NCBI GenBank assembly: GCA_947629775.1
Contig: CANRFA010000003.1
Coordinates: 112,098 to 167,982, forward strand
Direction of reading: 5' to 3'
DNA from: an uncultured Oscillospiraceae bacterium
Lineage (GTDB): Bacteria; Bacillota; Clostridia; Oscillospirales; Oscillospiraceae
DNA: 55,885 bases
Part shown: positions 16,657 through 24,947 of the stretch, in pieces
How positions within the stretch are numbered: the first letter of the stretch is position 1
Layout: the number at the start of each line of letters is the position of its first letter
Notes under the pieces: model-generated
The model's input: only the letters and a program-made list of their open reading frames with translations
What the model was told of the DNA's origin: nothing
Database searches by the model: none
Position numbers and translations under genes: made by a program

Positions 16657-17310
16657 TCACCTCTTCTTTCCCGTTGCGAAGTCAACGAGGGCAGTCATTA
16701 CGCTGCCCTTAGTGGCCGTCCCACCCGAGTTTCCGGAGGAACTTGAAGAGGACTTGCTGCTGGAGGAGGAAGATGTGGAGGCCGTCTCTGTCGTCGCCTT
16801 TTTCGTGGAGCTGGTCTTTGTCTTCGTCTCGGTATTGGCCGTCCCCGCCTTCTTCTCGGTAACTCCGCTCCGGGCGTAGCTGTCCGGGATGGTGGTTGTC
16901 TGCTGGTAGGTCACCCGTATCTTGACGAAGGAGACGTTCAGTTCCCGGGCGTAGCCTACCTCCAGGCTTTTTGAGACCTCCAACTTCTCAATCGCCATCA
17001 TGGTATAGGTGGCGTCCGTAGTGGTAATGGTTACCGGCTCCCTGGCGAAGTACAGCTCCTCCATCTGCTTGCAGACTTCATCCACCCGGTTCTGGTTGCC
17101 CCCGTGCCTGCTGTACCAGGTGACTGGCGTATTGGTAACATAGAGGACCATATCCAGTTTCTCGGGCTGGAGCAGGATAGCGTCGCTCACATGATAGCCA
17201 TCCTCAACGGCATACTGGGGGGCTGTGGCCTCCAGGGTCCTCGTCTGGCTGATCAGGGCATCGAACTCCAGATCGCCATTGATTGTAACAGGCTGTTTCG
17301 CCCGTGGCAT
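16657..17310 (-). CDS. Dit-like tail / baseplate protein with Ser/Thr-rich tail
   Basis: ATG 17310 (MPRAKQPVTINGDLEFDAL) has GGAGG 9 nt upstream; an in-frame TTG at 17319 abuts the site and is rejected. The first 145 residues contain 'YSRHGGNQNR' and 'ALISQTRTLEATAPQYAVEDG' features of Dit-like proteins that link tube and baseplate. Residues 150-205 are low complexity (Lys, Thr, then long Ser runs), probably a flexible linker, followed by 'VMTALVDFATGKKR'. Confidence 0.8.
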   Translation of the reverse strand: MPRAKQPVTINGDLEFDALISQTRTLEATAPQYAVEDGYHVSDAILLQPEKLDMVLYVTNTPVTWYSRHGGNQNRVDEVCKQMEELYFAREPVTITTTDATYTMMAIEKLEVSKSLEVGYARELNVSFVKIRVTYQQTTTIPDSYARSGVTEKKAGTANTETKTKTSSTKKATTETASTSSSSSSKSSSSSSGNSGGTATKGSVMTALVDFATGKKR

Positions 17311-17330
17311 GAAGGCCAACCTCCCCTCTG

Positions 17331-20300
17331 TTATCTGGCATAGCTGACCGCTCTGGCAGCCTGTCCGTAGATGTCTCCGCTGAGTTTATTGGCATAATTT
17401 GCGTTGGACTTTTGCGTACTGACGTCACCGACAAAGGAATTATTCTGGGTTACGGACATATTTACGCTCTTAGATGTGCTTGTACTATTGGAAACACTGC
17501 TCACAGTGCCGGATGATGCTGCACGAGCTGCTGCCATTGCAGCCATCGCTCCGCTGGCCTTGACTTCGTTCAGCCCTCTGGCAATGGCGGTGCCGGTATT
17601 GGTAATGGCGGTCAGTACAGATGCGTTATTACTCACCAGGATGGACTGGATGGTGCTGAGCCCGCTGGCTACCACAGCGTTAAACTGGGATGTAAGGGTC
17701 CGGACTGCGTTCAGCTGCTGATTCATAATGGATACGAGCTGCGTATGCGCAGACCTCTTGAAATTCAGCAGTTGGGAGAAGGCGTTGAGCGTCAGCCCCT
17801 CGTTTGCGTCCATGCCAGCTCTCTGATCCAGGAGCATGGCGTTTTCCTGCACGTGGAGTTCTATCAGCTCCGCCAGCGAGGCAGGCAGCTCCTGCGTCAC
17901 CCCGGCTAAAGCTGCGAACCCCTCGCCCAATACAACGGGCAGGGCTGCAACAGCCGGTCCGATTCCGGTCAGATCCGTCGCCAGCAGAGTCAGTGGTCCC
18001 AGAGCCGTCTGCAGACTGCCAAGGATGCCCGTTCCAACCTGAGCTAAGGCACTGAACGAAGCCTGGATCCCGCCTGCGACAGCAGCGCCCGCCTGGCCTG
18101 CAATTCCCGCCAGGGTTTGGATCCCGCCTGAAATGGCCTGGATCACGCCAGTTAAGGGCTGTGGCGCACTGGCTGCCGGTTTTTCGGCAGTCTGAGTCCC
18201 GCCAGCCAGGGCTGTACCAAGCTGGGTGACAGCGCCCGTTACGGCCTGCGCTCCGTTTGTGACTGTAGCGCCAAGCTGGGAGATCGCATTGGCGATCATC
18301 TGGCCTGCGTCCGTAATCAGGGCGGGGATTGAAGATACGATCTGCTCCAGCCCGCTGGGAGCGGGTCCGGCCTGAGCCAAGGCATTCTGGATGGCCTGAG
18401 CTGCGCCAGTAATCAAAGCCGGGAGCCCCTGCACGATTTGGGCTGTACCCGCCAGGGCGGAATCCATGGGGAGAAGCGCTCCCTGGATTCCCTCTATGGC
18501 CTGCACGGCCCCCGCTGCGGAGGCTGCGATCTGGGTCTGCCCCGTCAGGATGGGCTGGATGGTCTGAGAGACCCCGGCTATCGCAACTGCGACCTGAGAC
18601 TGGCCCGTCAGGATGGACTGGACTGTCTGAGCAATCCCGGATACCGCTACTGTGAACTCAGTCTGAGCGGTCAGTATGGACTGAGCTGTCTGGACCACTC
18701 CGGTTACCGCAACTGTGAGGTTGGTAACAGCGCCCTGAATGGCCTGCAGCCCGCCGGTCAGCATAGCAGGGATCTCAGCGATGGCCTGCCCTATTCCGGC
18801 GATCGAGGTTGCGGTCTGAGACAGGATTCCCATTAACGCCTGGGAGGCGCTGGTAAGGATGGGCGGGACAGACGCAACCGTCTGGCTTATCCCGGTAACA
18901 CCCGCAGCGGTCTGGGTGAGAATGCCGAACGTTGTCTGGGCAGCGCTTGTGAGGAGCGCTGGCAGCGCCGTAACAGCCTGGCCCACGCCGGTGAGCTCCA
19001 TTACCAGCGTCTGATCTACAGCCAGGAGGGAGCGGATCCCATCCGCAAATACGGTGGGGATGGTGGTCAGCGTAGTACCAAACCCTGCCAGATCCGTAGC
19101 CAAGGGGCTGAGAGCGCCCATGACGGAGGTGGCATAGGAGGTAAACTGATTGACCAGACCCGTTACGGTGGAGTTGAGGGTCGTAAGCGCCTCGTTACTG
19201 GCGCTGGTCCCCGTTGTCAGGCTGCTGAAGTCGTAACTGCCGGAAGATCCGGACGTGTACTTGCTCCAGTCAAAGGAGGAGGTGGTGGCGCTGCTGGACT
19301 GCTGGCGATCCCTTAATTCGGATCCTGTCATCCCGCCCGTCCCAGTGGAGCCGGACGTGGATGGCGTATAACTGGACATGATACTGTCCAGATCGAACCC
19401 TTCGCCTGCTGTGGACAGACCGCCGTTTACGCTGTTCGCCAGACCCTGCGCTGCGTTGGCAACGTCGCCCTGGCCCTCGTTCATGCCCGAAACCATGGTA
19501 TCCACCATGTCCGGCATGTAGGTATCAAAATCGGCCAACGGACCCACGTCCGGGGAGCTGAAGTGGAGGAAGGAGGCGATCGCTCCGGCGATCCCGGCTA
19601 CAGCGTCCACTACCCCGCCTATGGCCCCCATAATGCCTTCCACAAGGCCGTTGATGATGTCAGCGCCCCATTGCAGAGCCTGCCCGGGCAGATCCAGCAG
19701 GAACTGGACAGCTGCCATCAGACCATCGATGATGCTCTGGGCGATGTTCCCTACCAGACCAGTCACAGCGCTCCAGATACTGCCGAAAATACTGACGAAG
19801 AATCCGAAGATGGAACTGAGAATGGAGGAGATCCCGCCCAGAATGTTGCCCATTACGGACGTGATAACGCCCCAGAGAGTACCCAGCGCATTCGAGACCC
19901 AGGAGACGATCCCATTCCAGATCGTGCCCACAATACTGAGGATCCCCTGCCAGACCCCCTGCCAGTCCCCATGGATAAGAGCCAGGAAGGTATCGATGAT
20001 GCCCTTGATGACTCCCGTAATGGTCTGGACAATGATGGAGACTGCGTTGAAGGCACCCTGAACGATGGCCCGCACAGCGCCCAGTCGCAGCCCGAAAGCG
20101 GATTCGATCTGGGAGAGGATATCCATTACGACGGATACCGCTGTGCTGAAGAATCCCATGATGGCCCCTGGGATCCCGGCGAAGAAGTTTACAACGGCGC
20201 TGAACGCCTGGGCCAGCACCCCTGGTATGGCTCCGAAGAAGTTTCCAACCGCCTGGATAGCCGTGGAAAACGCACTTCCCACGGCCTCCGGGATCCCGGC

Positions 20301-22997
20301 AAAGAAGTTCTTTACCGCCTCCCAGACCTTTCCGGCCACTTCCTTTACCTTGTCGAAGTGCCTGATCACCAGGATGATGATCGCAATGAGAGCTGCGATC
20401 CCCGCCACGATGGCGATGATGGGCAGCAGACCCGCCGTCTGAATCACATTGAGAGCCATCTGAACAACCATCCAGGCTCTCTGTACCGCCTGCACCGCTG
20501 CCACAATGGCGTGATATGCAGCCATAGCCAGGCTGATCGCTTTGAAGACCGCTATGAGAATGATGATGGCGGATACCACGGAGCCAATCACTTCAGCGAC
20601 TCCATGCAGGGTATCCTCATTCTCCCGGATCCCGCCCGTGAAGTTCGCAATGGCTCCGCCTACGACCGAGATGATCCCGCCCAGGATGTCAAAAGCTGCG
20701 CCCAGGACAGTCCCAATCACATTGGCCACCGTTGTCACGATGGGGATCAGAGTGTCCAGGACTACCAGGAAGCTCTCTCGGAGGATGGCAGCGATGTTGA
20801 CGATAATGGGAATAGCCACCCGGATGGCGGTGGCGAACACGCCAGCGATCTTACCGGCCAGAGTCGATATAACCTCACCTACGGTCCGGATCACCGGCGT
20901 AACCTTGGTCAGAACTTCCGTGAAGAAGTTTACCCAGTTGATGATCTCGCTGCCAAAAGCGCTGCCCATGTCTGCGACAGCAGATCCAACGGCGCTTATG
21001 GCTGTAACGAACCCACCCGACTGGGAGTAGTCTCCTTCCTTCCACTCCGTCTTTGTGTTGCCCTGCGCATCCGTCGTCTTTACGTTGCGCCCGCTTTTCC
21101 AGAGCTTTCCGTCTTTCCCGAAAGCTCCGCCTGCGATCCGCCCAAACCCCTTCAGGGCATCCATGGTAGCGGTAGCAGCTCCGCCCAGAGCTTCGATGGC
21201 CGGGTTCAGGGCGTCCGTAAGTTGCTTTACGAAGTCAATAGCAGCCTGGGTATTGTCACTCAGCCACTGTCCCAGGGTCTGGAGGGAACTGGCTATATTG
21301 TCCAGCCAGCCGGCCTTCCCGCTGCCCTTTACGCCCTTGCTTCCGTAAAAGACATCGATGAAGGTTTCAAAGGCGGTGGAAACGGTGCCCAGAATACTGG
21401 TCAGCGCCCTGCCCAGGATGGTCATCAGGGGCCTGATAACGGAGATGACCCCTTTGATCAGCTCCATCAGTCGATTGAACTGACCGGCCAGGCGATTGCC
21501 GAACACCTGCGCCAGATGCTGAATCACCGGCCCAAGGGCAGTCATGACCTGCTCCAGGACTTCGAAGCCATCCACAATCACGCTGTCTATGATCTCATAG
21601 AGAGCGTTAAGGGTGGGCTGCATATCCACGAAGGCCTGCCCCAGGAAGTCAGCTACTCCCTGGATGGCGTCGCCCACTCCCACCCCGGCATTCCGCATTA
21701 AGGTGGCGAACCCATCGGCAAATCCGCCTACGGCATTGGACATCTGGTGGATTGTCGTACCCACCCGCTTGAGGAAGTCTGCGAAGGGGCCTTCGCTGAG
21801 CGCCTGACCTATGCTGTCTTTAATGTAGTTCAGCCGGGCTACGATGGGCTCCACAAAAGCGCCAAACCCATCTTTGATCTTCCCAAGGGCCTCCCGGATC
21901 CGATCCGCCTCTTTGGAAAATCCGGCAGCGTTGACGGCCCGGCCCAGCATGGAGTCATTGCCCTGCAGGAAGGAGAAGAAGTCCTCTGCGACCAGAGCCA
22001 CCAGGAGTATCCCGGCAGCTAAGACAAGGGCGTTTGCGTTCAGCAGGTTGAAAGCGCCCGCCAGCTGGAGGATGGCACCCGCAAACTGAGTGACCATCCC
22101 TATATTCATGGCTGCTACTACTCCAATAATGGTTGGGAGCAGGACACCCAGGACCCGTTCGGATCCGCCTACAGCGTCAGAGAAGTCGATGAACTTCTGG
22201 ATGATCAGGCGCAGCCCGTTGACGGCTCTGGAGACCAGAGCGAGTCCCTTCTGCATGGTGGGCATGAAGAACCCGCCTATCAGCTCTTTGACCTCTTTCA
22301 GGCGGGATTGGAACTGGCGCATGGTGGACTCGTAGGAGCCCATGGATCGCACGCAGTCGCCTATGGCGGGCTGGCTCTGCATGAGCACGGCCTTGTAGTT
22401 GACCTGCATCTTCTCCAGCTGACTCAGCTTCTTGTAGGTGCCGGTCATACCCAGCGCAGCCATGGCCTCCGCCCTGGTCTGATCGTTCAGAGCAGCGCCC
22501 AGCATCTCAGCAGCCTTGGACTGGCCCATAACGGCCTTCTGCAACCGCTGTACCGTCTCATCCTCGTCCATGTTGCCAAACGAGGCCAGATCAAGGGCCA
22601 GAGATGTGATCTGCTCAGACATGTCCATGGCGTCCCTGGTACTCGCTCCAAAACCTACGAACAGGTTCTGCATGTCCGCCATGTACGTTTTGATTGTGTT
22701 CTTATTTCGGCCTACGGAGTTGGAGAAATCCTCCGCCCACTGGTCCGCCTCTTCCCGCAGGTTGTCAAAGACCACGTTGAACTTGTTCTCCATCTCCTGT
22801 ACGGCGGAGGCAGCGTTCACGCAGTCATTGATGGCATTGGCGATCCCCTTGACCGAAAAGGCCAGCCCCAGGGTGCCCAGAGCGTTCTTGGCGAAACTGG
22901 CCAGACTGTTGATCTGACTGGTAGCCTGATTGATCCCGGAGCTGTCTACCTGGAATCCAATCCGGTTCAGCAGTTCAGCTACTACAATCTGTGACAC
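17331..22997 (-). CDS. Tape measure protein
   Basis: At 1888 residues this is the longest gene. The first 350 residues contain the phage tail tape-measure segment ('NSLASFAKNALGTLGLAFSV', 'ENKFNVVFDNLREEA'). Long hydrophobic helices occupy roughly residues 680-1150, and an extended Gln/Ala/Val/Thr-rich repeat region ('QTVQSILTGQ', 'GIAQTVQ') fills about 1270-1750. It sets tail length and is ejected with DNA. GTG 22997 follows GGAGGCGAGATT. A tube length near 280 nm would follow from about 0.15 nm per residue, which is inference. Confidence 0.93.
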   Translation of the reverse strand: MSQIVVAELLNRIGFQVDSSGINQATSQINSLASFAKNALGTLGLAFSVKGIANAINDCVNAASAVQEMENKFNVVFDNLREEADQWAEDFSNSVGRNKNTIKTYMADMQNLFVGFGASTRDAMDMSEQITSLALDLASFGNMDEDETVQRLQKAVMGQSKAAEMLGAALNDQTRAEAMAALGMTGTYKKLSQLEKMQVNYKAVLMQSQPAIGDCVRSMGSYESTMRQFQSRLKEVKELIGGFFMPTMQKGLALVSRAVNGLRLIIQKFIDFSDAVGGSERVLGVLLPTIIGVVAAMNIGMVTQFAGAILQLAGAFNLLNANALVLAAGILLVALVAEDFFSFLQGNDSMLGRAVNAAGFSKEADRIREALGKIKDGFGAFVEPIVARLNYIKDSIGQALSEGPFADFLKRVGTTIHQMSNAVGGFADGFATLMRNAGVGVGDAIQGVADFLGQAFVDMQPTLNALYEIIDSVIVDGFEVLEQVMTALGPVIQHLAQVFGNRLAGQFNRLMELIKGVISVIRPLMTILGRALTSILGTVSTAFETFIDVFYGSKGVKGSGKAGWLDNIASSLQTLGQWLSDNTQAAIDFVKQLTDALNPAIEALGGAATATMDALKGFGRIAGGAFGKDGKLWKSGRNVKTTDAQGNTKTEWKEGDYSQSGGFVTAISAVGSAVADMGSAFGSEIINWVNFFTEVLTKVTPVIRTVGEVISTLAGKIAGVFATAIRVAIPIIVNIAAILRESFLVVLDTLIPIVTTVANVIGTVLGAAFDILGGIISVVGGAIANFTGGIRENEDTLHGVAEVIGSVVSAIIILIAVFKAISLAMAAYHAIVAAVQAVQRAWMVVQMALNVIQTAGLLPIIAIVAGIAALIAIIILVIRHFDKVKEVAGKVWEAVKNFFAGIPEAVGSAFSTAIQAVGNFFGAIPGVLAQAFSAVVNFFAGIPGAIMGFFSTAVSVVMDILSQIESAFGLRLGAVRAIVQGAFNAVSIIVQTITGVIKGIIDTFLALIHGDWQGVWQGILSIVGTIWNGIVSWVSNALGTLWGVITSVMGNILGGISSILSSIFGFFVSIFGSIWSAVTGLVGNIAQSIIDGLMAAVQFLLDLPGQALQWGADIINGLVEGIMGAIGGVVDAVAGIAGAIASFLHFSSPDVGPLADFDTYMPDMVDTMVSGMNEGQGDVANAAQGLANSVNGGLSTAGEGFDLDSIMSSYTPSTSGSTGTGGMTGSELRDRQQSSSATTSSFDWSKYTSGSSGSYDFSSLTTGTSASNEALTTLNSTVTGLVNQFTSYATSVMGALSPLATDLAGFGTTLTTIPTVFADGIRSLLAVDQTLVMELTGVGQAVTALPALLTSAAQTTFGILTQTAAGVTGISQTVASVPPILTSASQALMGILSQTATSIAGIGQAIAEIPAMLTGGLQAIQGAVTNLTVAVTGVVQTAQSILTAQTEFTVAVSGIAQTVQSILTGQSQVAVAIAGVSQTIQPILTGQTQIAASAAGAVQAIEGIQGALLPMDSALAGTAQIVQGLPALITGAAQAIQNALAQAGPAPSGLEQIVSSIPALITDAGQMIANAISQLGATVTNGAQAVTGAVTQLGTALAGGTQTAEKPAASAPQPLTGVIQAISGGIQTLAGIAGQAGAAVAGGIQASFSALAQVGTGILGSLQTALGPLTLLATDLTGIGPAVAALPVVLGEGFAALAGVTQELPASLAELIELHVQENAMLLDQRAGMDANEGLTLNAFSQLLNFKRSAHTQLVSIMNQQLNAVRTLTSQFNAVVASGLSTIQSILVSNNASVLTAITNTGTAIARGLNEVKASGAMAAMAAARAASSGTVSSVSNSTSTSKSVNMSVTQNNSFVGDVSTQKSNANYANKLSGDIYGQAARAVSYAR

Positions 22998-23042
22998 AAT
23001 CTCGCCTCCTTGCGCCTGGCATAAATTCCCTGAAATCCCGAG

Positions 23043-23071
23043 TTGACTTAGCCCCCATTCGCTGGTATCCT
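23043..23071 (+). promoter_or_regulatory. Sigma-A-type promoter for the counter-oriented gene
   Basis: TTGACT (23043-23048) is separated by exactly 17 bp from TATCCT (23066-23071). This is the only good promoter I see on this strand inside the late operon, and it lies 37 nt before a plus-strand ORF. Confidence 0.65.
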
Positions 23072-23107
23072 GTCCTTGGTAACTGAAATGGAAAGGGGCT
23101 GCTGGTA

Positions 23108-23776
23108 ATGACAGATGCGATGCTTGATGAGATGGAGCGTATCAGCGATTATGTGATACACTTCGAGGACCGGAGCGACAGGCTCCTGTGGAGGGCTGCA
23201 GACCAGTTCAGGCGGGTGTGGGACGTAAAGGCCCCTTCGTTTGACGGGATGTTCCGTCAGGCCAGCTATCTGGCTCTGAATCTGTTTGACACCCCCAGGT
23301 CCCGCCCCTTTGCCGGCCTGCACAATCTGATCGCCAATGGGGAGGGCGATCTTGTCCGGAGCTGCCTGGGAGACCTGCTGCGGACCGGGCGGTCGATGGC
23401 CGGGCTGCAGTACTACGACTGCAACGTCTTTATAAAGAACATAAACTGGAAGATAGACGATCTCCAGATGGGCGAGATCTACCACCAGTCCCTCGCCAGC
23501 GCCCTGAATCTGCTGGCTCTCTGGTCCCCTGCGACGGTCTATGCATACTCTCCCAAAGCGGACCGGTACTGGGCCAGGAGATCTGGAATGAATATATTCC
23601 CGGAGGGGGATGGCCGGTTCCTGGAAAGTCACACAGCCCTCTGCGACAGCCTGAAGCAGCTGCTGTTCTATCAGATGGAGGACTGTGACGGGATCTGGGA
23701 GTCCCTGTGGACCTACGGCTTCGACGACAACCTGAACCTGCTGGTCTATGACATGATGCGCACGCTGGCCCGCTAG
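23108..23776 (+). CDS. Counter-oriented moron-like gene inside the late tail operon, unknown function
   Basis: This 222-residue protein reads against all surrounding late genes, between the tape measure and the tail chaperone. It has its own promoter (23043-23071) and a GGAAAGGGG site. Composition is that of a normal soluble protein with aromatic-rich motifs ('LLWRAADQFRRVWD', 'YYDCNVFIKNINWKID', 'FDDNLNLLVYDMM') and no membrane segment or signal peptide. Its TAG stop shares a CTAG palindrome with the convergent chaperone stop. Genes in this configuration are often expressed from the prophage and alter the host or exclude other phages; that role is inference. No family recognised. Confidence 0.78.
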   Translation: MTDAMLDEMERISDYVIHFEDRSDRLLWRAADQFRRVWDVKAPSFDGMFRQASYLALNLFDTPRSRPFAGLHNLIANGEGDLVRSCLGDLLRTGRSMAGLQYYDCNVFIKNINWKIDDLQMGEIYHQSLASALNLLALWSPATVYAYSPKADRYWARRSGMNIFPEGDGRFLESHTALCDSLKQLLFYQMEDCDGIWESLWTYGFDDNLNLLVYDMMRTLAR

Positions 23777-24461
23777 CGCTTCGTCTTGGCCTCCAGCTCC
23801 CTGCGCTGCCCGTCCTGTATGGTATTCTCCATCTCCAGGAAGGCGTAGAGCTTCAGAGCCTCGTCCAGGGTATACACCGTCTCCAGCTCATACTTGGACG
23901 CCAGCTGGGCCTTGATCAGGAGGTACATCCTTATTTCGAGTTCCGTGAACCTTTCGAAGTCGAACGTGCCCCACTTGCTGATCTGATCATCTTCATAGAT
24001 TCTTCGAGGTTTCCAGATTGGATCACCCCGTTTTTCCCGAAAAAAGTACCCGCATAGTTGAGCTTGATAACCTCCCAGACCAGCCGGAACATGCCCCAGA
24101 TATCCGTAGCGAATACCTCGTTGGCATAGTCCATGGTAAGGAGCCTGGTCTTATCCTCCGTGATCTCGCCCTCTATGGACACATTCTGGTTATCAATGAG
24201 GAGCTTCTTAAGTACCTTTTCCACCTGATCCCCGCTCATGCCCTGGAAGGCTGTTGCGATCGCCGGGATGGCCTTCTGCAAATCCTCCTCCTCAATCGCC
24301 CCGTCCTGAACGGAATTCATGACGGGCAGAACCGCCCCTAATACAGGCACCAGCAGGGAGGCAATATCGCCAAAGATGTTAGCTGCCCGAAAGGCGGGAA
24401 ACGGTCTGAGATAGAAGTTGTAGTCCCCTAAAGAGACTTCTGTAACCTCCTGAAGTTTCAT
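23773..24461 (-). CDS. Tail assembly chaperone, long form by -1 frameshift (gpGT-like)
   Basis: A second frame, -1 relative to the short chaperone, is open from about 24045 to TAG 23773 and encodes a coherent tail (REKRGDPIWKPRRIYEDDQ ... FDFERFTELEIRMYLLIKAQ ... ENTIQDGQ). Joined at the T TTT TTC site the product would be about 229 residues. This two-product arrangement upstream of the tape measure is conserved in long-tailed phages, where the minor long form loads the tape measure for tube assembly. The coordinates span both frames and need a ribosomal shift. Confidence 0.85.
23931..24461 (-). CDS. Tail assembly chaperone, short form (gpG-like)
   Basis: ATG 24461 (MKLQEVTEVSLGDYNFYLRPFPAF) follows ACAGGGGG and gives 176 residues; an upstream in-frame start at 24491 falls inside the preceding hairpin and is rejected. 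The protein has the helical layout of tail chaperones and sits between the tube gene and the tape measure. Its last 25 residues overlap the -1 frame that encodes the long form. Confidence 0.85.
   Translation of the reverse strand: MKLQEVTEVSLGDYNFYLRPFPAFRAANIFGDIASLLVPVLGAVLPVMNSVQDGAIEEEDLQKAIPAIATAFQGMSGDQVEKVLKKLLIDNQNVSIEGEITEDKTRLLTMDYANEVFATDIWGMFRLVWEVIKLNYAGTFFGKNGVIQSGNLEESMKMIRSASGARSTSKGSRNSK
24039..24045 (-). promoter_or_regulatory. Programmed -1 frameshift slippery site T TTT TTC
   Basis: In the chaperone frame the codons ACT TTT TTC GGG give the canonical X XXY YYZ heptamer T TTT TTC. Slipping back one base leads directly into the long open -1 frame. A G AAA AAC run six bases downstream is a near-match but not in the standard form. 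Confidence 0.8.
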
Positions 24462-24484
24462 ATGCGAACCCCCTGTAAAAGTAT

Positions 24485-24512
24485 GGGCCACCGGACTTTA
24501 CCCCGGTGGCCC
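24485..24512 (-). terminator. Hairpin after the tail tube gene (partial terminator)
   Basis: A perfect 10-bp stem (GGGCCACCGG with CCGGTGGCCC) and 8-nt loop lie between the tube and chaperone genes. On the transcribed strand it is followed by ATACTTTTAC. It may reduce chaperone expression relative to the abundant tube protein or stabilise the tube mRNA 3' end. On the plus strand TTTT follows directly. Confidence 0.6.
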
Positions 24513-24524
24513 TTTTGTATGCTG

Positions 24525-24944
24525 TCAGCCGGTAATGGTAGCGGAGCCGGTGTGGATTTCCCACTCACGGTCGCCCGCCTCTTTACCATACTGGCGGGAA
24601 GCGCTCTTGCTGGGCCAGGCGGAGTCGGCGCTGAATACCATGCCACCCTTCAGATCCTTGATCATGATGGCGAACATGGCATCTCCGGTCTCCCGGTCAC
24701 GGGCCAGCTGCTCTTCCAGCCATGCGCTGGAGTCGCTGGTCTGGAGCAGAGTCAGCTTCACGATATAGGTGTCATCCGGGGAGATGGACCTGACGATCTC
24801 GCCGTCGCAGCCCACCTTCTTGGTGATTCCATCGCCATTGGGATCAATGGTAACGAAGGAATCCTCGGCATACCCGGTAACCAGATGCGCCCCAAGGGTA
24901 ATCGTAACTTCCTTGGGGTTATAGGTCTTGATAACGCCAGCCAT
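24525..24944 (-). CDS. Tail tube protein (DUF3277 family)
   Basis: The 139-residue protein has the DUF3277 pattern: 'IKTYNPKEVTITLGAHLVTGYAEDSFVTI' followed by 'TKKVGCDGEIVRSISPDDTYIVKLTLLQTS'. It follows the sheath gene, as tube genes do in contractile phages. It forms the inner tube of the tail. GGAAGGAGTG precedes ATG 24944 and the gene is followed by a strong hairpin, consistent with high expression. Confidence 0.92.
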   Translation of the reverse strand: MAGVIKTYNPKEVTITLGAHLVTGYAEDSFVTIDPNGDGITKKVGCDGEIVRSISPDDTYIVKLTLLQTSDSSAWLEEQLARDRETGDAMFAIMIKDLKGGMVFSADSAWPSKSASRQYGKEAGDREWEIHTGSATITG

Positions 24945-24947
24945 TGG

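Noticed and set aside
19563-21701. Long plus-strand open frame (712 codons) antisense to the tape measure gene
   Set aside because: Its composition (Asp, His, Gly, Asn rich with no hydrophobic pattern) is that of a frame mirrored from a GC-rich gene; it lacks a ribosome site and the opposite frame is a clear tape measure protein.
23048-23632. Minus-strand open frame opposite the counter-oriented gene, which would keep all late genes on one strand
   Set aside because: Pro/Gln/Gly-rich composition without secondary-structure pattern and no ribosome site, whereas the plus frame has normal composition, a promoter and a ribosome site.
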